Part shown: piece by piece, positions 23,689 through 34,380 of the stretch
Position numbering within the stretch: the first letter of the stretch is position 1
How the letters are laid out: every line of letters begins with the position of its first letter
Assembly (NCBI GenBank): GCA_015680685.1
Contig: MNCI01028318.1
Coordinates: forward strand, 413,536-477,535
Length of the DNA stretch: 64,000 nucleotides
From: Gnetum montanum
Lineage: Eukaryota; Streptophyta; Gnetopsida; Gnetales; Gnetaceae
Direction: 5' to 3'
The notes under the pieces: model-generated
Database searches by the model: none
What the model was told of the DNA's origin: nothing
The model's input: the letters and a program-made list of their open reading frames with translations, nothing else
Made by a program: the position numbers and the translations under genes

Positions 23689-24111
23689 TCAACGCTGTGT
23701 TCGAGTGCTCTGCGACCTAGCCTTCGCCTTTGTTCTGGCCTTTGCCTTGGAGGATTCTGTGGCGGCCATGTAGTTTGGCAAACACGGACGACAATAATCC
23801 GTAGCCAGTGTGCTCTGCCCATGCCCATGGCCGCCGTCTCCAACTCGGACTTGCGCCGACGCCACTGTAATTGCAACGGTTTGCTTTTGCTGCTTCTCCT
23901 CCTTGGCCTCGGCTTTTTTCTGCAGCACGCCACTATACCATGATTACTCTGCAGACGACGGAAACACACAAAGGTTGAATTTAAAAGAAAAACAAAAGGC
24001 AGGAATTCTTACCTTGTCTTCGTTTTTGTGGGACTTTCTGTCCTTGAAGAGGGACGCTGCAAAGGCCCTCTTGACTACCGTTAACCAGCAGCAACAGCCC
24101 TTCTTAGCCGT
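23689..24111 (-). pseudogene. Shrunken IQD (IQ67-domain) gene: N- and C-terminal exons only
   Basis: IQD proteins are plant calmodulin-binding proteins tied to microtubules and membranes. Exon 1 (24111-24013) encodes AKKGCCCWLTVVKRAF, the family's KKG..W..AVKRAF N-terminus, but its first codon is ACG where ATG is expected. It ends in a clean donor, gacaag|gtaaga. An acceptor tgctgcag at 23920-23925 opens exon 2 (23919-23689) in the same phase. Exon 2 carries KEEKQQKQTVAITVAS and the C-terminal DUF4005 peptide CLPNYMAATESSKAKA, then a stop. The calmodulin-binding IQ67 domain and most of the protein (usually 300-600 residues) are missing, leaving about 109 codons. GC is higher than in the surroundings. 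Most likely a processed or captured gene remnant; a minimal expressed gene is less likely without the start codon. Confidence 0.72.
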
Positions 24112-25604
24112 ATTGCACTTTGATGGCCACCGTTCGCTCCTCCTCCTGCGTCCAACAGATCACGCCTGTTTTTGCCACACAAACATATTCAATCGTGGAA
24201 ATTTTATATGCGGTGGGAAGCAATCTCCCACCCCTAAAACTAGGAGAAAAATTAGCCGAGGAAAAAAATCAGTTATCAATGTTAAAGAGTATCAATCCCA
24301 ACGGAATCTTTGATATATTCTGCGAGAGTTGCAGAGAACAGAAGATCATTAAAACAGATTTCTTTTCTTTTCTTACATATTCGGTAGTGATGGCGACTGA
24401 GGCAAATGTCCCATAATCAAGCAAAAGCGGTCGTAGCTGCGGAACTGCGATGGTTTCCACCACATTCCAGGCTCTGCAGAACTCTGTTCCCGAGGAAATT
24501 CTGCAGCTGAATTTTTGACGATTTAATGAATGCAACGTATTGATAGGAGAAGTTAGGGTTTCCACATAACTTAAACATATTATTTAGTAAGTTTCTAAAT
24601 GATTTCGGAGGTAAATAATTTAGTAACAAACTATTCAATATAGATAGTTTCCTTTGTTAAGTATAAAGTTTGAACAGCCCCGAAAGGCACTCACACCCTC
24701 GCAGGGACCTTTCCGTTTATGGGACGCGAAGCATAATTTTGGAATATTTAGGCTTATCAGCTTATCCACAAATCTTTTTAGAACTCTGTCTTGATGACTT
24801 TTTTAAGGTCATGTAAATGCAGGAGGTAATAAATTCATTTAGATGAGCAACTTCTCTATAGTTGGTCTATGAGGGAAGTGAGAAATTAAGGTGCACAACT
24901 TTGCTATGTTTAATCTATGAAGGGAGTGAGAAAGTTGGGTGGTCAACATAGGATTGAACCATTTTTTACCATAGATTCAATAGTGGATTCCAATTGCCTA
25001 ATCCTGGATACCATGGAGTTCAAAGTTCTAACCATGTTTTTCTATTCCTCTATAAATCCTAAATCCTACCATTGGAATCCTACTTTGTGTACTTCCTCAA
25101 ACTACTTAAAATGGAATATGTTGCTTTCTACTTGCCTTTGGCATACAAAATACAAATCCCAAATCACCAAAAATCTAAAAGCCCGAATCAAATCAATGAT
25201 CCACCAAATAATAACTATTCACTATTTTACAATTTTTTAAATAATTCTACGTTACATTTTATTAAATAAATTTTTCGATTCAATTTTCTATGTTAAATTT
25301 ACAAAGTTTCATTTAAAGCTCATGAAAAGCTCTATGCCCTCTAAATTCCAATGTTGTTTTTATTACCCATGTATTAGGGTTTAGTATGATGGAGAGTTTG
25401 TAAAAAATACTATATTATCTTTATTACTCATGTATTAGTAACATATTTTCATAACAATAATGAAAATTTGAAAATAAACAAATTTGAACCTTTAACTCTC
25501 GCTTATTATTCTTAGTGCATAAAGATATTACACTTGATACATTAAGACTGAAAATGTTTTTATATTACTTATACATGGCGTCTTGCTGGTCCACACCGTT
25601 CTTG
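24112..25604. other. Intergenic DNA between the IQD and P450 remnants
   Basis: The first 450 bases have gene-like GC content and may be the IQD 5' flank. Frames open on both strands at 24.1-24.6 kb match nothing I recognise. From about 24.6 kb the sequence becomes AT-rich. Confidence 0.4.
24846..24945 (+). repeat. Imperfect two-unit tandem repeat (about 50 bases)
   Basis: 'cttctctatagttggtctatg...gaagtgagaaa' is followed by 'ctttgctatgtttaatctatg...gggagtgagaaa'. The two units share most positions. No function is apparent. Confidence 0.6.
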
Positions 25605-25889
25605 CTACTTCAGCATAGCCGTTACAAGCGACCAAGTACCACGGAAGACTGCAGCCATTTTTTTTATTTTTAAATTTAATGCGGCAAGAGCAGGCCGACG
25701 TGGTATGGCAACAGCGCGCAGAGGTGTGGCACAGTGCGCCGTGACGCCAAATTCATCGTGATCGTCCACTTGGCATCCATCCGGCAGTCTCCAGTGAAAG
25801 CAGTGCACCAGCTCAGGCACCGCCAACTCAACCACAGTGGACGCCAGCTGCAGCCCCGTGCAAGCCCTCCGCCCGGACCCGAACGCAAA
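25605..25889 (-). pseudogene. Cytochrome P450 3' fragment (CYP71 clan)
   Basis: P450s are haem monooxygenases of the endoplasmic reticulum. The minus strand begins at the haem loop FAFGSGRRACTGLQLA, with the invariant cysteine of FxxGxRxCxG intact. It continues VVELAVPELVHCFHWRLPDG and DEFGVTAHCATPLRAVAIPRR, the standard C-terminal beta-strand region. About 70 of some 500 residues remain. Upstream (beyond 25889) the frame breaks at once, so the copy is cut at the haem loop. After PRRPALAA the frame runs into unrelated AT-rich sequence before a stop at 25605. The C-terminal pattern fits the CYP71 clan (CYP84/CYP736/CYP750-like); the exact family cannot be set by eye. It lies in the same orientation as the IQD fragment. 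Confidence 0.8.
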
Positions 25890-27535
25890 TTATGAAAGTG
25901 ACTTTCTGGATGAAGTTCATATTTAAAAGTATTTTAATTTAAAAATATTAAAAATAAAAAAACAAATATTAAAATAGATCCTCTTAACTTGTAAATTTCA
26001 AAGTAACCAATTTTTATAATTTATACCAGTTGAAGATCTGTATTGAAAGTGTTTTCCTCTATTAGATTTTTCCAATTTGAGTAGACTGCGTTTTAATTTA
26101 GAACATTTTGTTCATTAAAAAAATCTATGAAACACAAAATTTGAAAATTGTAAACCTTGACTCCTACAACAGGTTGAAATGCTAAGCTGCTGTGGGTGTT
26201 AGAACAGGGGTTGTGGTACCACCTACTATTAAAACAAAACAGATGCTCAAGGCATTGCCGTGGAGAATCTGCCCAACCATTGACACCAACACAACACCAT
26301 AGAAATCGGTCAAGGAGGCTGTAAGTTAAAACTTACCCTTCGGCTTACAAATTTCAATAGTGGTTGAAAATGCTATATATATGTTACAATTAATGAGAAC
26401 AAGAATTCACTTCAACCAATTTACACATTTGTGAATCGCGTTGACATATTTCCGTATGTGTACAAAATGTCTTATGAATTTGGTTGACACAATCTTATTA
26501 TCTTTTGGTTTTTCCAACTTTTCACGTCTTATGAATTTTGTTTACACAATCTTATTCTCTTTTGCCTTTACAAAGTTTCACCTCTCCTTTTCTCTTTTAC
26601 AACCATGGTCATTCAAGTATTTGCGATGTCTTTTTTGCACATGCATATCTTTGTGCATTACACACTCACCTAATGTGCTTTTCTCTTGGTTACGATGGTG
26701 TGCTTTTCTCTTGGTTACGATGGTTTCTTTCTTATAGTTCATGCTCCATTTTAACTTCCCACACCATCATGTCTTTGTCTTTGAAGGTTGCATGACTCTT
26801 TATATTGTTCTTACTTGACTATTCATTTTTATTTTTCTCTTCATGTACTCTAATACTTATTACTTTTATTTAATAAATAATTTTGACCTTTCATTCTTGA
26901 TATGAAATGTTTATTTTTCCATTTTTTTCAATGTATGGATATTTTTTCCAATTGGAATTTGAAGTTCATAGGAATTAGGGAAAAAAAGTTTTTTGGGAAC
27001 CATGGTTTATGATAACTAACAAGAAAGCTTGTGAATATGATCTATAGTCGATGAGCAAGGAGAGTTTCCAAATGGAAAACTATACAAACCACAAGCATAT
27101 ACACATGATTACATCGTAATCCATTGATAGGACAAGATAAGTATACTAGCATGTTGACGACAAGTCTATGATCATTACCTTCCCACTAGAGTTAGTGAAA
27201 TTCAAAGTGTATGGTTTAATTCTAATTAAGGTATATAATTAAGTGATGTTGAAAAACTCTTAAATTGCTAAGGAAAAACATTATGTAAAGAAATATGAGT
27301 TCTATCAACTACAAGAAATAGAAAAGTAAAGCTATGCTAGTCTAATGGTGATAAGTATCCACTCTTGATTTACCAAACACATCTTGGGCTAATGTAACCA
27401 CCACTAGGATTACCTGGTAACTTTACTATTGAGAAAATCAAGCAAAGCTACTATTAGAAGACTAGACAATTACACTTTGTGCTTGAAACCATTTGTATTT
27501 ATTTCATCCATACTAATAAATATGGGAAAAGTAAA
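25890..27535. other. AT-rich DNA before element C
   Basis: No recognisable gene. Two plus-strand frames near 26.44-26.80 kb are hydrophobic and cysteine-rich but lie on local duplications ('cacaatcttatt.tctttt' at about 26.49 and 26.55 kb), which argues against a real protein. Confidence 0.4.
26674..26723 (+). repeat. Exact 25-base tandem duplication
   Basis: The unit tgtgcttttctcttggttac plus gatgg occurs at 26674-26698 and again at 26699-26723 without change. The perfect match indicates a recent slippage event. Confidence 0.9.
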
Positions 27536-28398
27536 TGATGAACCATGATTTTTTAGGCTTCGATATTGAACCCTCGAGATTAGACCCTTGATATTGGGTA
27601 CATGATATAGCGACCTCACTACTGATATCAGATACACGATATCATGGTTCCTGTGTGAGCCTATAAATACAGAATTGGACGCATGGGAGAGTGATAGGAA
27701 AAGTTAGTATTAGAGTTGGATCTTTTTGTCAATTTCAATTCCTCTTAACCCTTTCCTCAGTGCATGCCTGCAGTGTGGTGATTGTAATTGGACAGAACCT
27801 TTATTCAAGTGTGATGTACTTGGACATGCACATGATCGGCAATAAAGATCGAGATTACTTCATTATTGCAGCATTCACTTAGTTTTAATTGCTTAATGTT
27901 ATTGTTATTTATCACTTTCTTAATTAATATTTCTCTACCCTCATTTCCTATCCCTGTTATTAAACATGGAATGAGTACAACTTAATCACGAGCATTCAAG
28001 TGTGACTACTTGGTGTCTCAGTAGCGTACCTAGGACATGCGCTTGGTAATCCTAGTAGTAGTACATGAGGTCCAAGATGTGTATGGATGATTAAGGATGG
28101 ATGCTCATCATACTTAGGCTAGCTTAAATTCTCTTCTCCCTTTCCCTCTTAGCTTAAACCAAAGTTATTTTCCATTGTCCCTAGGAGTAGCATAGTGATA
28201 AGAAACACATCATACACCTCACTCTGGACTAAACCATTTGTGACAAAGGAAATACTAGTCTAGGTGGGAAGATAGCAAACTACAATCAATGTGTAACTAT
28301 CTAGGTACCACAACTAGCTCGTTTGCAAAGTTCGACTAGATCGTGCATGAGTGCTCATATTCATATTGTTGAGTGTAGGGGTACCTAGCCACTCATTA
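27536..28398 (+). repeat. 5' LTR of element C
   Basis: It starts TGATGAACC and ends CTCATTA (the final CA has become TA). U3 holds TTGATATTGGGTACATGATAT and further GATATC-type sites. TATAAATA is at 27662-27669, and an AATAAA follows at about 27841. The body aligns with the B and H LTRs. Confidence 0.85.
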
Positions 28399-28399
28399 T

Positions 28400-28417
28400 T
28401 GGCACTATTGTCGGGGA
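28400..28417 (+). other. Primer-binding site of element C (tRNA-Asp type)
   Basis: TGGCACTATTGTCGGGGA stands two bases after the LTR and differs from the B site at a few positions by transitions. Confidence 0.8.
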
Positions 28418-28530
28418 CGGTGCTAGCTATTTAGATTAGTTATATCATACAAGATTGCTGTAACAAAGTATTCATGATATATCTCTTAGAAAAGAACTTG
28501 ATTTCAATTAAGTCACACACAAATTCACAA

Positions 28531-30570
28531 CTATGTCTCTCTTACAAGACTATGATAATGCAACAACTAGTAAGGAAATTCATTGGAGAATCAACGAATT
28601 ATATGATGATGAAGACAAAGTTTGGAGTACTCAATCTGATGCAGGGGTCTCCTATGTACATAAACAAAGACAACATCATAACAACTAATAAACTAATAAC
28701 CTACCTAGTGACAATGAACCCCTGCTAGCCACGAAGAGCCTAATGCATATACAAGAGGCTATTTGAATACCCTGCAAGCATCATAAATAAAACCGTCTAC
28801 CTAGGCTTGATTTAAACAACTTTCTCAATTTTTCAGGAGAGTATGATTTAGATCCATAGCATCATTTACAAGCCTTCCATGATGCCTTTGTATGGAACAA
28901 TATTGATAATGGGTGGAAAAAACTTAAGCTCTTTCCTATGACACTCATTGGCCAAGCAAAAGTATGGTACAGGTCCTTAAGGCCAATATCGATTCAATGT
29001 TGGTTGACAATGCTAGAACTCTTCAATGAAAGATATCAAACATATGCAAGAGTGTCGGCCTTGAGGAGACAAATCCAAGAATGGAAATAGGGGCAACATG
29101 AACCCTTGGACATGGCCTTAGAAAGATACTATTCGTTGTTAAAAAATTGCCCAGGCCATGGATTCTCCAAGGAAAGGCTAATGTACCACATCATGGATGG
29201 GCTCCATAATAAAACAAGGGAGAACCTAGTTATGTATGCTTTTGGTCAACTATACTAGCTACGAACCCACCAATTCCAAGAGCTTATTAGGTGAGTAGCA
29301 AAAGAAGAAGGAGAGTTGGCTAAATGGGAGAATGTTGAGAAATTTCAATAGGACCAAAATCTCAAAATAGCAAAGGTCCATGATCATGAAGATGAGAAAT
29401 CAACTCACCTCAAGGAGGTGGAATCATCTTTGCCAATACTACAATCACTAGATAAAATTGAGGCAAAGATCAATAAGATGATGGAATGGATACATGAAAA
29501 ATGTGGAGAATATGCCAACACTATTAGAGGTAGAACCATGATGAACCAAGAAGTAGGATAGAACACCCTTAGAAAATTGGAAAGAAGGTTTGAAGAGAAT
29601 AAGAACTCAATTGCTAATCATATGTATCAATGTAACCTTTGCCTATACGATTACCCCAAAGGTCAATGCCCGATCTTGTCACATTTACACGAGCATTGGG
29701 AAAGAATGTTACATCTAGAGTTCATACAAAAATACTGTGTTCAATCACAATGAAAAAAATCCCAGTCATGGGGGAGGCCACCCCCAAACTTGTCACACCC
29801 TTCATATCATCCGAACCCAAGTACTTATCAGGTTCAACATCCTGTTTCCCCAACTGGGTCAACATCCTCTATCTCACCACACTATTATTATTCTCCAAAG
29901 TACTATAAGCCTGTGTCCTTTCCAACAAGATCACCACCTCATGTTCCTTATACTTCTCCTTACTCTCAATATTCTTTTCCTTCACCTTCTTCTACATTGG
30001 CACCAATAGTACCAGAAGGTTTTGCACCACAACACCAACCCACAAATGTTACTTGTGCTGCTATTGTCAACCGCAATGGGAATCCTCCACAATATCGAAG
30101 GCATCCCTTCTTTAGACATGACCGTAGAAAGGGATAGCATAGTTTCGAGACCACTGCATCCTCCCACTTAGCACAAGTTTAACATTGTGGTGCATCTTTC
30201 TCCTTGAACCTAATGCTTCGTGTTATCTTATCAGGGCCACCAATCAATACTCCAACAACCATGCAACCTAATGAATATAGCCACATAGGAAGACATATCG
30301 ATCCTCACATACCATCTTACGGTGAAGGGTACTGTAGTGGGTCAACTCTGTATCAATTAAACTCATCTTCTAACTTGCCTGACTATGTCAATTTTAATAT
30401 AGTGTGTGCACTGCAATTTGGGAACATTCGAACTACCACATCAAAAGACACCTAGTGGTTTGGCTATGACCAGGTCCCAATATTTCCAAAATGCGTGGAT
30501 CCAACCATTCCATTTATTAATTCTTGCCCTGATCAAAAGTTTAGATATGGGGGATATCCCCCATTCTAAC
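28531..30570 (+). pseudogene. gag and proline-rich tail of element C
   Basis: Capsid-type protein; the start MSLLQDYDNATTS matches B and H. Conserved pieces include WNNIDNGWKKLKLFPM, AKVWYRSLRP and EPLDMALERYYSLLKNC. The knuckle is CNLCLYDYPKGQC near 29635, where the family's histidine is tyrosine. The tail contains YYYSPKYYKPVSF and TSPYSQYSFPSPSS and ends YGGYPPF near 30565. There are more than ten in-frame stops, many of them TAG or TGA where B keeps Q or W. The reading frame of the tail stays open longer than that of the capsid. Confidence 0.8.
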
Positions 30571-30578
30571 AAAAAAAT

Positions 30579-30703
30579 AATAATAAATGTTTTTCCTTTT
30601 CTTTAATTTTATAATTTTTTGTTTTCCAATTTTTTCATCTNAATAATAAATGTTTTTCCTTTTCTTTAATTTTATAATTTTTTGTTTTCCAATTTTTTCA
30701 TCT
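30579..30703 (+). other. 62-base duplication around a single unknown base
   Basis: 30579-30640 and 30642-30703 are identical, separated by one n at 30641. This looks like two contig ends that overlap but were joined without merging. The true sequence probably has one copy. Confidence 0.85.
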
Positions 30704-32058
30704 TTCAATTTCTTGTTTTATCATTTTATTTATTTTTTTGTCTTTTTATCTTTATATGGGTAATCTCATCTATGAATGAAATAGTCATGTGACTCATTGG
30801 TTGAGGTGTTGTTCTATGATATCAAGTCTTGGGTGGCTAATTATTTGGATAGTGAGCCCATCACATCCACCCACTCATTCTATTAATAAGAGGTTTTACT
30901 TAGGGTACGATGATATTCTTGACATCATTAAAACTTAAAGTAATTTTGTGCTCATTATTCCCAGAGCAAAAAATGATGGACTAAGAGGGAATGGTCAAGG
31001 TGTCACATCAACAGAACTTGTGGATTCTCTTTGGTGACATCTGTAGGAGTTACCATGTAGCTTGGTTGTACTAAGATCCTTGTAGATCTAACAAAAAATG
31101 GGAGCAAGGGTAGTAAAGGCACTCAATAAAAGAAACCCAATGTTATTCTAGGGGGTCCCATTGGAAAGACATGCACCCATGCATGAAGGTAGGTGACTTC
31201 TTTGGATTACACATCAAGAAAATAAAAAAAATAAAAAAAGAGAGAAAGAAGAGAAAGAGTGCCAAAGTGGATAGACAAAAACAAATGTGCTACAAAGAAA
31301 TTCTAAGTCACTCCTCCCTTGAACAAAAAACCAAGTGATTGTACGCCTTGTTGTCATGGTACTCTTATGGTTGTCCATCATGGGATGAAACAATGTGATG
31401 TCACTGATTAGAGGAATGTACTTGGTCGTGATTTTGGAGAAATAGGCTAATGACACATTAATTATGCCCTACTCTTAGGATTCATTATGCCCTAGGTCAG
31501 TTACCTCATGTCCCAATCTTTGCAATCCCTTCTCCGATTCATCCCATCTCGCTCTTCATGTATTTGTGACCCGTGTCTTGTGTAGCATTGAATTCATACC
31601 TCATCATGGTGGTATCTACATGTGTGTATTTTGTGGAGCTGGTGTGGATTACATTTAACCCTTGTAGTACCTACAAACATTTTTGGGTATAGTTATGTAA
31701 CGGCATGATAGGTAGGAACCTACTTTGGGGAGGATCCACTTGTGTGACTTTTGTAATTTGTACTTGTTGCATAGCACCACATCATTTTATACCCTCCAAG
31801 TACTTCATTGTCAAATCTATTCTTTCCCTTGTAATCATTTTATCAAATGTTCCTCGAAACCATTACATGCCCTTTTATGTATCACGTAAACAAATCAGGT
31901 CCAACATTAAACTTTGAGAGAAACTTGAAAAAAAAATTTTAACTCTAAAATCACACTAAGCAAAGAATTCAACATTTATTAAAGGCAATAAGTAAGGTAT
32001 GAAATAATTGAACTTCTTTAAATGACCTTACTAACAATTGATATTTGTGTGATTATAG
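30704..32058 (+). other. Noncoding spacer of element C
   Basis: Aligns with the B spacer (17.9-19.2 kb) through phrases such as 'ggactaagagggaatgg' and 'gacttctttgga'. It lacks about 500 bases that in B hold the promoter-like double hairpin. No pol motif is present. It ends TGATTATAG before the ORF2 ATG. Confidence 0.6.
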
Positions 32059-32330
32059 ATGGCCCCTAAAAGAGGACAACAAGGAGAACCTTCTCAAGGT
32101 GCAACTGCACACCTAGGGGGAGGCAGAGGCCAAGGACCTCATGCAGAACATGTAGACCAGGAGGCATAATCATTCAACATCCATTAGGGAACTCCTGTCA
32201 TTGCATAATCTAGCCAAGAAAAAGGTGGAGAGGTCAGGCCCCAACCTATGAAGAGGAACGATGACTATTTGTGGCATGGCATGTCAAGGCCACTCAAGTG
32301 TTCCTATAGTTTCCGTGTCCATGGGAAGTG
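32059..32330 (+). pseudogene. ORF2 remnant of element C
   Basis: It starts MAPKRGQQGEPSQG, matching B ORF2. After about 60 codons it jumps to a segment matching the C-terminal part of B (MKRNDDYLWHGMSRPLK pairs with the B stretch around 22.26 kb). The transposon-protein domain and coiled coil have therefore been deleted. It is cut at 32330. Confidence 0.7.
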
Positions 32331-32442
32331 CTTCTTGTCAAATTTAGTTTTCTTGTACCCATGTAAAGCTCATTTGAAACACTAACCATTTAGACAAATT
32401 ACTTAATATTGCAACTAAATGTGAAAAATCATTACTTAAATA
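32331..32442 (-). repeat. 112-base inverted copy of 60490-60601
   Basis: The reverse complement of 60490-60601 matches this stretch at 111 of 112 positions (one C/T change near the right end). It sits exactly between the broken end of element C and the broken start of element D. Family repeats in this window differ far more than this, so the copy is recent or strongly conserved. It looks like templated filler at a deletion junction. Confidence 0.8.
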
Positions 32443-32448
32443 ATTGTA

Positions 32449-34380
32449 GTTGTCCTAAAGAAGACTGGGAGTATACGCATTTGCATAGACTTCCGGGATT
32501 TGAACAAGGCCACAATCAAAGATAATTTCCCGCTCCCGAGTATCGATCAACTAGTCGATACAACAGCTGGGCATGCACTCCTATCATTCATGGATGGCTT
32601 CTCTGGTTATAACCAGATTCGCATTAACCTAGAACATCAATTAACTACGACATTCATGACACCTTGGGGTACCTTTTGTTATACTATGATGTCATTTGGT
32701 CTAAAGAATGCCGGAGCAACATATCAATGAGCCATGACGTACATCTTTAGCGACTATCTCTTAGAGAGGCTCAATGATTATGTAGACGATATAGCTGTGA
32801 AGTCTTTAAAGTCTGAGGATCATTCAGGAGATCTGGAGTTAGTCCTTAAAAGATGCTCGAAATACGAGCTCCAGCTTAACTCGAAGAAGTGTGTATTCGG
32901 AGTCAAAACCGGAGCATGTTGGGGTTTGTGGTATCAGAAACTGGCATACGAGTTGACCCTGATAAGGTCAAAGCCATTGTCGAGTTAACGCCTCCGACAG
33001 ACCTCAAGAAATTACGCGGGTTACAGGGACACTTGCAGTTCATACGCCGATTCATCTTGAGATTAACTGACAAGCTGCACCCTATGCAACATTTGCTAAA
33101 GAAAGGGGTTAATTTCGAATGGACAGAGGATCGCCAACGTGCATTTGATAGCATTAAACAGGAACTCTAGCATTTACCTACGGTTTTCATGCCACAAAGG
33201 GACTTGCCATTTTACATTTACCTCGCAACTTCGGACGTAGCGTTAGCAGCATTGCTTTGTCAAAGGAGGAACGATGGGTCCGAAGTGCCTATCTACTACC
33301 TGATCCATGCTTTATATGCGTACGAAACGAAGTATAATGAAGTAAAGCGTAATTGCCTAGCGTTAGTTTTTACGCTTAAGAAATGTAGACATTACCTTTT
33401 CCGTAGCCAGGTTAACATTATTTGCAAAAATAACATCCTTAGGACCATCACGCATAATTTGTACGAAAGCAGTAGGATCGCTCGCTGGAAAGCTATCACC
33501 GCAGAATTTGATCTGCACTATGTTGGCCAATCTTCTACAAAGGGCCAAGCGATAGCCGACCAGTTAGTAACATCACCGGTTAACAACCAAGCCACAATAG
33601 AGCCCGAATTTCCGGATGAACATGTACATAGTCTAAGCCCTGTTTTGACAGGCCCTGAGGTGACGTTGTATTTCGACGGAGCCTCAACAGCCAGAGGCGG
33701 CAGTGCCACCGCGGTTATTACACTATCACCTGAGGATGTGCGTCTACACGCTTATCGCTTGACCTTCCCTTGTACGAACAATGTGGCAGAGTACGAGGGG
33801 CTCCTCAGGGGATTGCTAACGCCAGCGAGTTAGATGTTCAATACCTGGTAATTAGGGGCGATTCGATGCTTGTCATAAATCAAATCACTGGAGTCTACGC
33901 CTGCAAAGCTGTACATTTGTATCCTTACTGCGATCAGGCTAAAGATCTTCTGAGGCGATTTACGACCTTCGACGCCCAACACGTCCCACGCACTGACAAC
34001 ATGCTGGCTGACGCATTGGCCACCCTAGCATTACACGTGCCTTCACACCTGTTTAACACTTGCCCTGCATTAATTATAGACTTCGCAGATCCTATCATTC
34101 AGATGGCGCAAATCTCCTCTCTTCTCGAGGAAAGCACACCTGAATGGTACGACAATATTAAAACTTATCTTTTACAGGGTGAGCTACTGTCTACATTTAC
34201 ATGCGCACAGAAAGATGCAATCCGCAAGCGGGCTAGGCAATACGTCATCATCGGAGACAGCACTCTCTGTAGACGCTCGTTTGATGGCATGTTCCTTACC
34301 TGCGTTGACAAAGACCAAGCGCAACACATAGTCAGCGAAGTTCACGAGGGACTGTGCAGCGGCCACGTAGCACCACGGCT
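32449..34380 (+). pseudogene. pol of element D: RT, RNase H and second RNase H
   Basis: The frame starts inside RT at GSIRICIDFRDLNKA (about 32470). It continues LLSFMDGFSGYNQI and the catalytic YVDD at 32779-32790. The connection region is LKKLRGLQGHLQFIRRF. The first RNase H (about 33190-33560) holds LPFYIYLATSDVALAALL and YNEVKRNCLALVF. The second, archaeal-type RNase H (about 33655-34020) holds VTLYFDGAS, NVAEYEGLL, LVIRGDSMLVINQ and DNMLADALATLA. In-frame stops occur at 32728 (TGA in the position of a conserved residue) and 33168. Frameshifts fall near 32.93 and 33.82 kb. The enzyme copied the element RNA and removed it; the role of the second RNase H is unknown. Confidence 0.85.

Larger units (their letters stand above)
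27536..32330 (+). mobile_element. Element C: pol-less sister of element B, 3' end lost
   Basis: The element runs 5' LTR, primer-binding site, gag with proline-rich tail, noncoding spacer and an ORF2 remnant. The sequence then switches abruptly to the 112-base insert at 32331. The parts align with B in order. It has no pol and its 3' LTR is missing. Stops are more frequent than in B. Confidence 0.85.

Noticed and set aside
23810-24313. 167-codon plus-strand protein over the IQD remnant
   Set aside because: It is the antisense of the IQD exons, which have clear family motifs and splice sites on the minus strand.
26441-26795. Membrane-protein-like small gene
   Set aside because: The frame lies on local direct duplications, has no homology I can name, and two overlapping frames are equally open.
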